From the NCBI GenBank assembly GCA_944321005.1, contig CALUJT010000056.1, positions 1 to 10,344 on the forward strand: DNA of 10,344 bases, written 5' to 3'. The notes beneath the pieces are model-generated. The model saw nothing but the letters and a program-made list of their open reading frames with translations, was not told the DNA's origin and made no database searches. The position numbers and the translations under genes were made by a program. This DNA is from an uncultured Atopobiaceae bacterium (GTDB lineage: Bacteria > Actinomycetota > Coriobacteriia > Coriobacteriales > Atopobiaceae). Position 1 is the stretch's first letter, and each line of letters starts with the position of its first letter. Below are positions 1-5,951 of this stretch, piece after piece.

Positions 1-834
1 GAAGGAGAGCGCCTCGTCGGCAAAGGAGAGCGGGTACTCCACGCCCAGGCGCTCAGCCTGCGCGCGGTAGACCTTGTCCGCCAGCGGTACCACGTAGGTG
101 CGCACGGCCTCGCGGAAGCGCTCCACGTCCTCGCGGCCGTAGGAGAGCCGCCCCATGCGGTCGTAGCCGAGCGGCAGGTAGTTCTCGTAGCCGAGCTTCC
201 TGCCCATGGCGTCGCGCACGTGGGTGAGCTCGTCGTAGATGCGGTCGAGGTCGGCCTGGTGCTCCTTGTACCAGAGCCCCTCGGCCTTCCACGCGGCCAG
301 GCGCTGGGCGTCGTCGGCGGACTTCTTGAACGGCGTGAGCTGGGAGAGCGTGTAGGTGCCGCCCTCGAAGGGAATCTGCGCGGAGGCGATGAGCTTCACG
401 TACTCCTGCGCGAGGGCGTTCTCGCGCTTCATGTCCCCCACGATCGCGGGGTTGATGGTGCGGCGCTCCTGCTCGGCCTGGGCAAAGAGCAGCTCGCCGT
501 ACTTCTCCTCCAGCTGCGCGCGGAAGGGCGTGGAGAGAAGCGCGGAAGTGAAGGCGTCGGAGGCCTGCTGGAGCTCGGGCTGGGCCTCGTCCCAGAACGC
601 GGACTCCGCGTCGTAGAACTCGTCGCGCGTGTCGATGACGTGGCGGATCATGGCGAGCTCGGCGGCCGTCTGCACGTGGCGGTCGAGCTGGTCCTTCTCC
701 AGGAACGCGGCGTCCGCGGCCTCGGGGGTCTCGGCGGACGCGAGCGTCTCGGCCAGGCGCGCGTACTCCTCCTTCACGGCCTCGAGGTCCGGGCGCTCGT
801 AGGGCATGTCCTTGAACTTGACGGCATCCGTCAT
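1..834 (-). CDS. M3 family oligoendopeptidase (PepF-like), N-terminal 278 residues, cut by the window edge
   Basis: Likely a cytoplasmic zinc metallopeptidase of the M3 family (oligoendopeptidase) that cleaves short peptides. The frame stays open from the ATG at 834 to the left edge. The start is set by a strong GGAGGAGG Shine-Dalgarno 7-8 nt upstream and the opening MTDAVKFKDMPYERPD, typical of the shorter (about 560-residue) M3 oligoendopeptidases. The visible part is the all-helical N-terminal domain, including segments resembling LLFAQAEQERRTINPAIVGD and KLGYENYLPLGYDRMGRLSY, which I recognise from this subfamily. The HExxH zinc motif lies in the missing C-terminal half, so catalytic competence cannot be judged. 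The gene is divergent from degV with 102 bp between the start codons. Family assignment is fairly sure; the exact subtype is not. Confidence 0.82.
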   Translation of the reverse strand, partial: MTDAVKFKDMPYERPDLEAVKEEYARLAETLASAETPEAADAAFLEKDQLDRHVQTAAELAMIRHVIDTRDEFYDAESAFWDEAQPELQQASDAFTSALLSTPFRAQLEEKYGELLFAQAEQERRTINPAIVGDMKRENALAQEYVKLIASAQIPFEGGTYTLSQLTPFKKSADDAQRLAAWKAEGLWYKEHQADLDRIYDELTHVRDAMGRKLGYENYLPLGYDRMGRLSYGREDVERFREAVRTYVVPLADKVYRAQAERLGVEYPLSFADEALSF

Positions 835-936
835 GTGGGTCCTCCTCCGTGCGTGCACGGCGACGCCGTTATGCGCGCCATGTGTGCGAGTTCGGCTATG
901 ATTCGAGAAGGTATTGTACCCGTCAGAGGAGAATCC

Positions 937-1821
937 ATGCCCGGCTACGTTCTCAGCTGCTGCTCCACCGCCGACGTCACGCGCGAGTGGCTCGAAAATC
1001 GCGACATCGCCTATCTCTACTTCAACTACTTCCTCAACGGCGAGATGTGCAAGGACGACTTTGGCGCCACCAACCCGCCCGCCCAGCTCTACGCCAAGAT
1101 GCTCGCGGGCGCAGACGCCAAGACCTCGCAGATCAGCGCCGGCGACTACATGGAGCACTTCGAGAAGTACCTCGCCCAGGGCAAGGACGTCCTTCACGTG
1201 ACGCTCTCGTCCGGCATCTCCGGCACGTTCAACTCCGCCTGCGCCGCGCGCGACCAGCTCGCCGAGAAGTACCCCGACCGCAAGATCTACGTGGTGGACT
1301 CGCTCGCCGCCTCCTCGGGCTTTGGCCTGCTCATGGACAGGCTCGCGGAGCTGCGCGACGGCGGGATGGGCGTCGACGAGCTCGCCGCCTGGGCCGAGGA
1401 CCACAAGCACGAGGTCCAGCACTGGTTCTTCTCGTCCGACCTCACCTTCTTCGTGCGCGGCGGCCGCGTCTCCAAGGCCGCGGGCCTCGTGGGCGGCATG
1501 CTCAAGATCTGCCCCGTGATGGACGTGGAGCCCGACGGCTCGCTCGCCGTGAAGGAGAAGATCCGCACCAAGGCCAAGGCGATCAATCGCGTGGTGGAGA
1601 AGATGGAGGAGCTCGCCGAGGGCGGCCTCGACTACTCCGGCAAGTGCTACATCAGCCAGTCCGAGTGCCTCGCGGACGCGCAGGAGGTCGCCGCGCGCAT
1701 CGAGGAGCGCTTCCCCAAGCTCAACGGCAAGGTGGAGATCTTCCCCATCGGCGCCACCATCGGCGTGCACACCGGTCCCGGCACCGTGGCCCTCTTCTTC
1801 TGGGGCAAGCGCCGCGTCTAG
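937..1821 (+). CDS. DegV family fatty-acid-binding protein
   Basis: A 294-residue protein of the DegV family, two-domain cytoplasmic proteins that bind a fatty acid; in Firmicutes relatives (FakB) they present it to a fatty acid kinase. No FakA partner is visible here, so its role is inferred. Family marks are visible in order: an N-terminal strand ending Cys-Ser-Thr-Ala-Asp (residues 8-13), TSQIS at 63-67, the loop LSSGISGTFNSA at 90-101, VVDSLAASSG at 119-128, the GGRVSKAAGLVGGMLKICPV segment at 175-194, and a C-terminal IGATIGVHTGPGTVAL at 271-286. Length fits the usual 280-300. The start is the ATG at 937, preceded by AGAGGAG with a short spacer; the much longer open frame upstream is antisense to the peptidase and is not credible. 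It converges on murI and ends in front of a hairpin terminator. Confidence 0.9.
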   Translation: MPGYVLSCCSTADVTREWLENRDIAYLYFNYFLNGEMCKDDFGATNPPAQLYAKMLAGADAKTSQISAGDYMEHFEKYLAQGKDVLHVTLSSGISGTFNSACAARDQLAEKYPDRKIYVVDSLAASSGFGLLMDRLAELRDGGMGVDELAAWAEDHKHEVQHWFFSSDLTFFVRGGRVSKAAGLVGGMLKICPVMDVEPDGSLAVKEKIRTKAKAINRVVEKMEELAEGGLDYSGKCYISQSECLADAQEVAARIEERFPKLNGKVEIFPIGATIGVHTGPGTVALFFWGKRRV

Positions 1822-1878
1822 CGAGAAGGACTGCTGGCGAGAAGAACGACGAGACGCCCGCGCTATTGCCCGCGCTTC

Positions 1879-1909
1879 AGGCCCGCGCTTTTGAGCGCGG
1901 GCCTGTCTT
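1879..1909 (+). terminator. Rho-independent terminator after degV
   Basis: A perfect 10-bp stem, AGGCCCGCGC at 1879-1888 pairing with GCGCGGGCCT at 1895-1904, closes a TTTTGA loop and is followed by the short U-containing tail TGTCTT. It lies 57 bp past the degV stop and 31 bp before the murI stop, so it probably serves degV and may also stop readthrough from murI, although the minus-strand side lacks a U-run. The word CCCGCGCT occurs three times here (1857, 1869 and 1882), so alternative pairings with the right arm are possible. Confidence 0.75.
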
Positions 1910-1940
1910 GTGCTGGGTCGAGGGCGGCGCCCATCGCCCC

Positions 1941-2720
1941 CTAGAGCGGCATCGAGAAGAACCCTCGATAGAGAGCCAGCTCGTCGGGGGTATCCAGGCT
2001 CGAGGCAAACTCCACGCTCCCGGGGCGGACGCGCCCGGAGAGCAGCCCCTCCTCCGCGAGCCGCTTGCGGAGCTGTCGCGCCGTGCCCGCGCCGCCGTCG
2101 AAGAAGGCGACGCCGGGACCGAGAGCGCGCTCCACCTGCGTCCGCACGAAGGGGTAGTGCGTGCAGCCCAGCACGACGGCGTCGACGCTGCCCGCATAGC
2201 CGCCCACGAGGCCCTCGACCATCTCGCCCAGATCCGGGGCGTCGAGGTCGCCGCGCTCGATGCGAGCGGCGAGCCCGGGGCATGGCACGGGGACGACCTC
2301 GCACTCCCCTCCCCAGGCGCGCGCGAGCTCGTGGTACTTGTCCAGGTTGAGCGTCATCTCGGTGGCCATCACGAGGATGCGCCCGTGCGGGAAGGCGCGC
2401 GCGGCGGGCTTGAGCGCGGGCTCTATCCCGACGATGGGAACGTCGGGATGCGCCGCGCGCAGCGTCGCGGCGGAGGCGGAGGTCGCCGTGTTGCAGGCGA
2501 TGACGATGGCCTTGGCGCCCTCCGCAAGGAAGCGGTCGGCGATGCTGCGGGAGAGCTCGAGCACCTGCGCCTCGGTCTTCTCGCCATAGGGGGCGTTGGC
2601 CGAGTCGCCGAAGTAGCGGAAGTCCTCGTGCGGGAGCTCTGCCACCAGCGAGCGCAGCACGCTGATGCCGCCCAGCCCGGAGTCGAAGACCCCCACGAAG
2701 CCGTCGCGCGCCGCGCCCAT
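1941..2720 (-). CDS. murI: Glutamate racemase
   Basis: Converts L-glutamate to D-glutamate for peptidoglycan synthesis; cofactor-independent cytoplasmic enzyme using two cysteines. The 259-residue protein shows the full family signature: GVFDSGLGGISVL at 10-22 (Asp13 and Ser14 at the active site), FGDSANAPYGEK at 37-48, ACNTATS with catalytic Cys76, and GCTHYPF with catalytic Cys186. Length is normal (about 255-270). I chose the ATG at 2720 because GGAGGTG sits about 8 nt upstream and the next residues run directly into the family's first strand; an in-frame ATG at 2801 would add 27 residues with no family character. The gene ends convergently with degV and is divergent from padR. Nothing in the neighbourhood links it to a cell-wall operon. 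The call is secure. Confidence 0.96.
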   Translation of the reverse strand: MGAARDGFVGVFDSGLGGISVLRSLVAELPHEDFRYFGDSANAPYGEKTEAQVLELSRSIADRFLAEGAKAIVIACNTATSASAATLRAAHPDVPIVGIEPALKPAARAFPHGRILVMATEMTLNLDKYHELARAWGGECEVVPVPCPGLAARIERGDLDAPDLGEMVEGLVGGYAGSVDAVVLGCTHYPFVRTQVERALGPGVAFFDGGAGTARQLRKRLAEEGLLSGRVRPGSVEFASSLDTPDELALYRGFFSMPL

Positions 2721-2800
2721 GTCACCCACCTCCTCTGCATTGCTGCCTCCCAGCATACCGCATCGGGGGGAGGGCTCCTTTCGCCCGGCGATTGCTGCCA

Positions 2801-2830
2801 TTCACAGTTCACTATCTAGAATGGTATATT
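2801..2830 (+). promoter_or_regulatory. Candidate promoter of the padR operon
   Basis: TTCACA (2801-2806) and TATATT (2825-2830) are separated by 18 bp, close to the housekeeping consensus. They lie in the only AT-rich stretch between the divergent murI and padR starts, placing transcription start about 50 nt before the padR ATG. The surrounding 2811-2842 region contains a loose dyad (ACTAT at 2811-2815, ATAGT at 2838-2842), and TGTGTAACA follows the -10; either could be a PadR operator for autoregulation. That last point is a guess, because the symmetry is weak. Confidence 0.5.
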
Positions 2831-2887
2831 GTGTAACATAGTAATTTGGTAGACTGAGCAAAAGTCAGAACGGGCAGGGAGGTGACC

Positions 2888-3247
2888 ATGGCAGGCCGAG
2901 ACGCGGAGAGCGACCTCATCCGGGGCAACATCGACGCCATCGTTCTCAACACGCTCACGGACGGGGACTCGTACGGGTACGAGATCCTCAAGGACGTCGC
3001 CAGCGCCAGCGACGGCGCGTACGAGATGAAGGAGCCCTCGCTCTACACGAGCCTCAAGCGCCTGGAGGGCCAGGGGTTCGTGGAGAGCTACTGGGGCAGC
3101 GAGTCCCAGGGGGCGCGCCGCAAGTACTACCACATCACCGACTCGGGCCTCGGCGAGCTCACCGAGGCAACGGCACGCTGGGTTCGCGTGCGCACCATCA
3201 TCGATCGACTCCTCAGGCAGAACGGGGGAACCAATGAGCGCTGCTAG
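2888..3247 (+). CDS. PadR family transcriptional regulator
   Basis: A 119-residue winged-helix repressor of the compact PadR type. Visible features: helix 1 and turn IDAIVLNTLTDGDSYGYEIL (15-34), the recognition helix region PSLYTSLKRLEGQGFVESYW (50-69), the wing GARRKYYHITDSG (75-87), and a short C-terminal dimerisation helix (about 88-111). These proteins usually repress their own operon and respond to a ligand or to a partner protein. The start is the ATG at 2888 with GGGAGGTG just upstream; a GTG six bases earlier is in frame but lies inside the Shine-Dalgarno. The stop overlaps the next gene by 14 bp, so the two are cotranscribed and probably translationally coupled, which supports a regulator/membrane-partner pair. 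The DNA target is unknown; self-regulation is the simplest inference. Confidence 0.92.
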   Translation: MAGRDAESDLIRGNIDAIVLNTLTDGDSYGYEILKDVASASDGAYEMKEPSLYTSLKRLEGQGFVESYWGSESQGARRKYYHITDSGLGELTEATARWVRVRTIIDRLLRQNGGTNERC

Positions 3248-4382
3248 CGACATCAGGATGTACGTCGAGCACCTCTTCGAGGGCCGCGTGCTCGACGCGG
3301 AGACCATCGAGCTCAAGGAGGAGATCTACGGCAACCTCGTGGCCCGCTACGAGGACTACCTCGCTCAGGGCATGGGCGCCGAGGAGGCCTACCGGCGCAC
3401 CTGCGAGGCCGTGACCAGCGTGGACGACGTCATGGGCGAGAGGGAGCCCGAGGCCGAGGGGGCTCCCGCGAGGCCGGCGGCGCATGCGGCGGAGACCGAC
3501 CCCGAGCCCACGCGCGTCATGCCCCACGCCACGGCCCCGCTGCCGGCGGACAGGCCCGCTCCCCCTTCGGCATACGAGCCCGCACCCGCGGCGCCAGCGC
3601 CCAGGCGCTGGAGCACGGGCGTGATTGTGGCGGTGGCGGCAGTCGTACTCGTGGTTGCGGGCATAGCGGGCTGCACCGTGTTCAACCTGCTGGACACGCA
3701 GCGGGCGAACGAGGACTACCGGGGGCAGACCTCGCAGACGGTCCAGCAGGTGGACGAGCCCGGGTCGACCACCGAGCCCACCGGCGGAACCGACGCCACC
3801 ACGTCGCAGACCACCGGCAACGGAGGGACCACGTCGCAGACGACCGGCGGACAGCCCACCGGCTCCACGCAGGTCTCGGCCGACGACCTGAGCGACCAGA
3901 TCAACGCCGTCGCACCGGAGACGCTCTCGGGATACACCTCGCTCAGCGCCGCCAGCCCGGACCAGGACGCCCTCACGAGGCTCGTCCAGGGACTTCCTCT
4001 GAGCACCTACTTCGCAGGTGCCGGCGCGGGCACGAGAGCCGGATCTCTCGAGGTCACCTACAGCTACCCCACGCATGACGAGCGCGACTACATCGCCCGC
4101 GACGACGACTACGTCGACCGCGCCCTGGTCTTCAACGCAGCCGCCCTCATGTGCACGATCGGCGACCTGGACACGCTGACCGTCTACGAGACGGAGCCGG
4201 ACGACGACAGCCCGCACACCGAGACCGACGCGCACGTCTTCGACCGTGCCTCGATGGAGCAGGTGCTGGGCGTCCCGCTCGACGCGAGCCAGCTCACCAG
4301 CGATAACTGGGCGGCCCTGCGCGACCAGCTCATGGAGAAGCGCGTCTGGGACCGCATCTGGGACAGCGCCGACCGGGACTAA
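3234..4382 (+). CDS. Single-pass membrane protein with N-terminal PadR-partner-like helical domain and C-terminal DUF4825-like domain
   Basis: A 382-residue protein of unknown biochemical role. Residues 1-70 form a charged helical domain (MYVEHLFEGRVLDAETIELK onward, ending with VTSVDDVMGE) that resembles the DUF1700/permease-prefix domains commonly encoded next to PadR regulators. A Pro/Ala-rich linker (about 71-125) leads to one transmembrane helix (about 128-150). Then comes a low-complexity Thr/Ser/Gly/Gln linker (165-212) with the repeated unit TTSQTTG, and a C-terminal domain (about 214-345). Its core (DALTRLVQGLPL, LEVTYSY, LVFNAAALMCTIGDLDTLTV) resembles DUF4825, found in Firmicutes envelope sensors. 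The predicted topology is N-terminus inside, DUF4825-like domain outside. The start at 3234 follows GGGGGAA and overlaps the end of padR. I infer a sensor that controls PadR across the membrane; the domain matches are from memory and untested. Confidence 0.8.
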   Translation: MSAASDIRMYVEHLFEGRVLDAETIELKEEIYGNLVARYEDYLAQGMGAEEAYRRTCEAVTSVDDVMGEREPEAEGAPARPAAHAAETDPEPTRVMPHATAPLPADRPAPPSAYEPAPAAPAPRRWSTGVIVAVAAVVLVVAGIAGCTVFNLLDTQRANEDYRGQTSQTVQQVDEPGSTTEPTGGTDATTSQTTGNGGTTSQTTGGQPTGSTQVSADDLSDQINAVAPETLSGYTSLSAASPDQDALTRLVQGLPLSTYFAGAGAGTRAGSLEVTYSYPTHDERDYIARDDDYVDRALVFNAAALMCTIGDLDTLTVYETEPDDDSPHTETDAHVFDRASMEQVLGVPLDASQLTSDNWAALRDQLMEKRVWDRIWDSADRD

Positions 4383-4390
4383 AGCTGCCG

Positions 4391-4450
4391 ACCATACAAC
4401 ACCCCGCCCGAAGTGTCCGATATAGGCCTTCGGGCGGGGTGTTGTATGGT
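4391..4450. terminator. Long perfect inverted repeat, likely bidirectional terminator
   Basis: Two perfectly complementary 23-nt arms (4391-4413 and 4428-4450) surround a 14-nt loop. The GC core is CCCCGCCCGAAG against CTTCGGGCGGGG. The outer part of the 3' arm reads TGTTGTATGGTT and acts as a moderately U-rich tail just after the core, and the same holds on the other strand. It begins 8 bp after the stop of the PadR-partner gene and 93 bp before the FKBP start. A terminator is the best reading; the extended pairing through the tails is longer than usual. Confidence 0.7.
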
Positions 4451-4510
4451 TGCCCCCGGCACACCTCGCGCCGTTCTGGCAGAATCTACGGTCGGAACAG
4501 CCTCACCAAC

Positions 4511-4525
4511 GGGCCGGAACGGCCC
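4511..4525 (+). other. Small hairpin in the FKBP leader
   Basis: GGGCCG (4511-4516) pairs with CGGCCC (4520-4525) around a GAA triloop, ending 7 nt before the AGGAGAG ribosome-binding site. It may stabilise the 5' end of the mRNA or tune initiation. In a 70% GC genome a 6-bp stem can arise by chance, so confidence is low. No convincing -35/-10 pair is visible in 4451-4543. Confidence 0.25.
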
Positions 4526-4543
4526 CTGACGACAGGAGAGACC

Positions 4544-4972
4544 ATGAGCAACGAGGGCAAGAAGGTCAAGGTTCACTACGTCGGCACGCTCGACGACGGC
4601 ACCAAGTTCGACTCCTCCCGCGACCGCGACGAGCCGCTGGCCTTCACCTGCATGGCCGGCCAGATGATCCCCGGCTTCGACGCCGCCGTGCGCGAGATGG
4701 AGGTCGGCCAGGTCGTCGACATCCGCCTCGAGCCCGCCGACGCCTACGGCGAGCGCGACGAGCGCCTCGCCCAGACCGTGCCCGTGAGCGCCATGCCCGG
4801 CGCGGAGACCCTCTCCGTCGGCGACCGCGTGATGCTCACCGCCCCCACCGGCCAGCCCTTCCCCGCCACCGTGTCCGCCCTCGAGGACGGCAACGTCACC
4901 TTTGACATGAACCACGAGATGGCCGGCAAGGCGCTCAACTTCAACATCGAGCTCCTCGAGGTCGAGGAGTAG
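4544..4972 (+). CDS. SlyD-like FKBP-type peptidyl-prolyl cis-trans isomerase
   Basis: A 142-residue cytoplasmic folding helper that isomerises Xaa-Pro bonds and may act as a chaperone. The FKBP half-domain is visible as VKVHYVGTLDDGTKFDSS (8-25), then PLAF, the MIPGFDAAVREMEVGQ loop (41-56) and a strand at 57-64. The insert-in-flap domain typical of SlyD spans about 70-120. The closing FKBP strand carries NHEMAGKALNFNIELLEV (123-140), matching the SlyD NHPLAGKTLNF signature. The His/Cys-rich metal-binding tail of E. coli SlyD is absent, as in many short SlyD homologues. The start is the ATG at 4544 after AGGAGAG. The gene is monocistronic, bounded by hairpin terminators on both sides. The family call is secure; chaperone activity is inferred from the flap domain. 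Confidence 0.93.
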   Translation: MSNEGKKVKVHYVGTLDDGTKFDSSRDRDEPLAFTCMAGQMIPGFDAAVREMEVGQVVDIRLEPADAYGERDERLAQTVPVSAMPGAETLSVGDRVMLTAPTGQPFPATVSALEDGNVTFDMNHEMAGKALNFNIELLEVEE

Positions 4973-4993
4973 CCAGAGGGAAACCGCCTCATC

Positions 4994-5045
4994 GGGGCCC
5001 GCGGCGCCAGCTCACAGCGCGTCGCGGGCCCCTCTATTTCTCCTT
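4994..5045 (+). terminator. Rho-independent terminator after the FKBP gene
   Basis: GGGGCCCGCG (4994-5003) pairs perfectly with CGCGGGCCCC (5023-5032). An inner GCGC/GCGC helix (5004-5007 with 5017-5020) extends the stem across a 2-nt bulge. The U-rich tail TCTATTTCTCCTT follows immediately. It lies 21 bp after the FKBP stop codon and runs directly into the next promoter, whose -35 element begins at the end of the tail. Confidence 0.85.
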
Positions 5046-5072
5046 GATTCGAACATCTGTTTGTACTATGAT
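5044..5072 (+). promoter_or_regulatory. Promoter with LexA/SOS-type box in the spacer
   Basis: TTGATT (5044-5049) and TATGAT (5067-5072) are separated by exactly 17 bp, the best promoter match in the window. The spacer begins with CGAACATCTGTTTG (5050-5063): a perfect left half-site CGAAC, a 4-bp centre, and GTTTG as the right half. The Gram-positive LexA (DinR) box is CGAAC-N4-GTTCG/GTTYC, so only one or two positions differ. LexA bound there would block RNA polymerase, so the promoter should open after DNA damage. The first genes downstream on this strand are the toxin-antitoxin pair at 5254. That the box is functional is inference. Confidence 0.6.
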
Positions 5073-5253
5073 GAGGGCGCAGCGAAGAACTGCTGCGACC
5101 AGCGATAGTCGCGGTCACAGAGCCCAGCGCATCGGACAGGTCGCCGAATCCGAACGTCAGGTAGCGATCCATCCCATACAGACAACTAAGCCATGCCCTC
5201 CTGCACGAGCGGGGCATCATGCCTCTTGAGCAATATAGGGGAAAGGTTGTATT
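5073..5253 (+). other. Untranslated leader or gene remnant between the SOS-type promoter and the toxin gene
   Basis: About 180 bp of lower-GC sequence with no recognisable gene. A 53-codon frame starts at the ATG at 5070, but that ATG overlaps the -10 element and cannot lie on a transcript from this promoter; its product is basic and resembles nothing I know. A weak hairpin (ATGCCCT at 5193-5199 with GGGGCAT at 5211-5217) lacks a U-run. An AT-rich patch at 5231-5237 could hold a second promoter for the toxin, but no -35 is visible. It may be a long 5' leader, a small RNA, or the residue of a lost SOS gene. Confidence 0.35.
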
Positions 5254-5634
5254 ATGAGATGGACGATTCAGACAGAATTCATCAAAAGCTGGCTCGACTC
5301 GCTAAAGGAGCCAATCGCAAGGCAAGTTGCCTCAGCACTTGACGCACTGGCCGCCGAAGGCCCCTCGCTTGGACGCCCCCTCGTTGACACTGTAAAGGGG
5401 TCCTCGATCCATAACCTGAAGGAGCTCAGACCGAGGTCTACGGGAAGGAGCGAGATTCGAATTCTATTTGTCTTCGATGACGAGCGATGCGCAGTCACCT
5501 TACTGGCAGGAGATAAAGCCGGGATTCTTTCGAGAGGACCAAAGTGGAACAGGTGGTATAGGAAGGCAATTCCAGAAGCCGAGAGGCGCTACAGACAATA
5601 CCTGTCAGAAAGGGAAGCCAATGGACACGCTTGA
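5254..5634 (+). CDS. Type II toxin of the RelE/HigB (Gp49-like) family
   Basis: A 126-residue RelE-superfamily toxin, expected to be an mRNA interferase acting at the ribosome. Family marks: the N-terminal helical part TEFIKSWLDSLKEPIARQVA (7-26) and LGRPLVDTVKGSSIHNLKEL (39-58), the core RPRSTGRSEIRILFVFD (59-75), VTLLAGDKAG (81-90), and the C-terminal helix KWNRWYRKAIPEAERRYRQY (97-116). Between GDKAG and the WNRWY motif sit about six extra residues compared with the usual GDKxGxWxRWY spacing. The start is the ATG at 5254 behind GGGGAAAGG. The stop (TGA) overlaps the antitoxin start by 14 bp. The toxin-first order is that of HigBA systems. GC is about 55% by hand count over 5281-5580, well below the neighbours, which suggests horizontal acquisition. 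Confidence 0.88.
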   Translation: MRWTIQTEFIKSWLDSLKEPIARQVASALDALAAEGPSLGRPLVDTVKGSSIHNLKELRPRSTGRSEIRILFVFDDERCAVTLLAGDKAGILSRGPKWNRWYRKAIPEAERRYRQYLSEREANGHA

Positions 5635-5923
5635 TGATTTCATCGCTCGCAGGGGCTTTGACCGCGAGGAGATTCACCAGGAGGCGCTCAAGCTCATCGC
5701 CGAGTGCCGGGCATACGAGCTGAGGGAGGCGCGCAGGGCGGAGCACCTCACGCAGTCCGACGTGGCGGAGCGCATGGGCATCAGCCAGGCGCGCGTCTCC
5801 GAGGTGGAGAGCGGCGACGTGAGCTCGCTCAAGGTGAGCACGCTCGCGCGCTACGCCGAGGCCCTGGGAGGCACCTTCGAGGCGATCATCCAGATCGGCG
5901 ACAAGACCATCAGGCTCGCGTAG
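5621..5923 (+). CDS. HigA/XRE-type helix-turn-helix antitoxin
   Basis: A 100-residue partner of the preceding toxin. It has an N-terminal region (1-38, DDFIARRGFDREEIHQEALK) likely to wrap the toxin and a Cro/C1-type helix-turn-helix: LTQSDVAERMGISQARVSEV (43-62), ESGDVSSLKVSTLARYAEAL (63-82), then a short strand (86-98). The start is the ATG at 5621, preceded by AAGGGA and lying inside the toxin's last codons, so translation is coupled. A longer frame opening at 5468 lies within the toxin and is rejected. Such antitoxins normally autorepress the operon through a palindrome upstream of the toxin; I could not pick one out with confidence. GC rises to about 73% in the helix-turn-helix region, unlike the toxin. 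Confidence 0.88.
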   Translation: MDTLDDFIARRGFDREEIHQEALKLIAECRAYELREARRAEHLTQSDVAERMGISQARVSEVESGDVSSLKVSTLARYAEALGGTFEAIIQIGDKTIRLA

Positions 5924-5925
5924 CG

Positions 5926-5942
5926 CGGGTCCATGGGACCCG
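5926..5942. terminator. Short hairpin between convergent higA and lacZ
   Basis: CGGGTCC (5926-5932) pairs perfectly with GGACCCG (5936-5942) around an ATG triloop, in the 28-bp gap between two convergent stop codons. Its position suits a bidirectional terminator, but neither side has a U-tract, so it may be only a weak pause or an mRNA 3'-end stabiliser. Confidence 0.4.
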
Positions 5943-5951
5943 AGGCGCCCC

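Noticed and set aside
895..920. TATGAT (897-902, plus) and TACAAT (918-913, minus) as divergent promoters for degV and the peptidase
   Set aside because: Both resemble -10 elements, but neither has a recognisable -35 at 16-18 bp, so they are not listed as promoters.
220..936. Long open frame extending degV upstream to 220
   Set aside because: It is antisense to the M3 peptidase, has a compositionally biased product with no family character, and degV has a good ribosome-binding site and family N-terminus at 937.
2721..2801. N-terminal extension of murI to 2801
   Set aside because: The extra 27 residues are not family-like and would read through the strong ribosome-binding site used by the ATG at 2720.
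849..2819. 656-codon plus-strand frame across degV and murI
   Set aside because: Arg/Ala-rich shadow frame typical of 70% GC DNA; both real genes beneath it have strong family motifs.
5044..5056. GTTCGAATC on the minus strand, resembling a tRNA T-loop
   Set aside because: The flanking bases do not form a T-stem and no acceptor or anticodon arms fit; the same bases are better explained as the LexA-type half-site.
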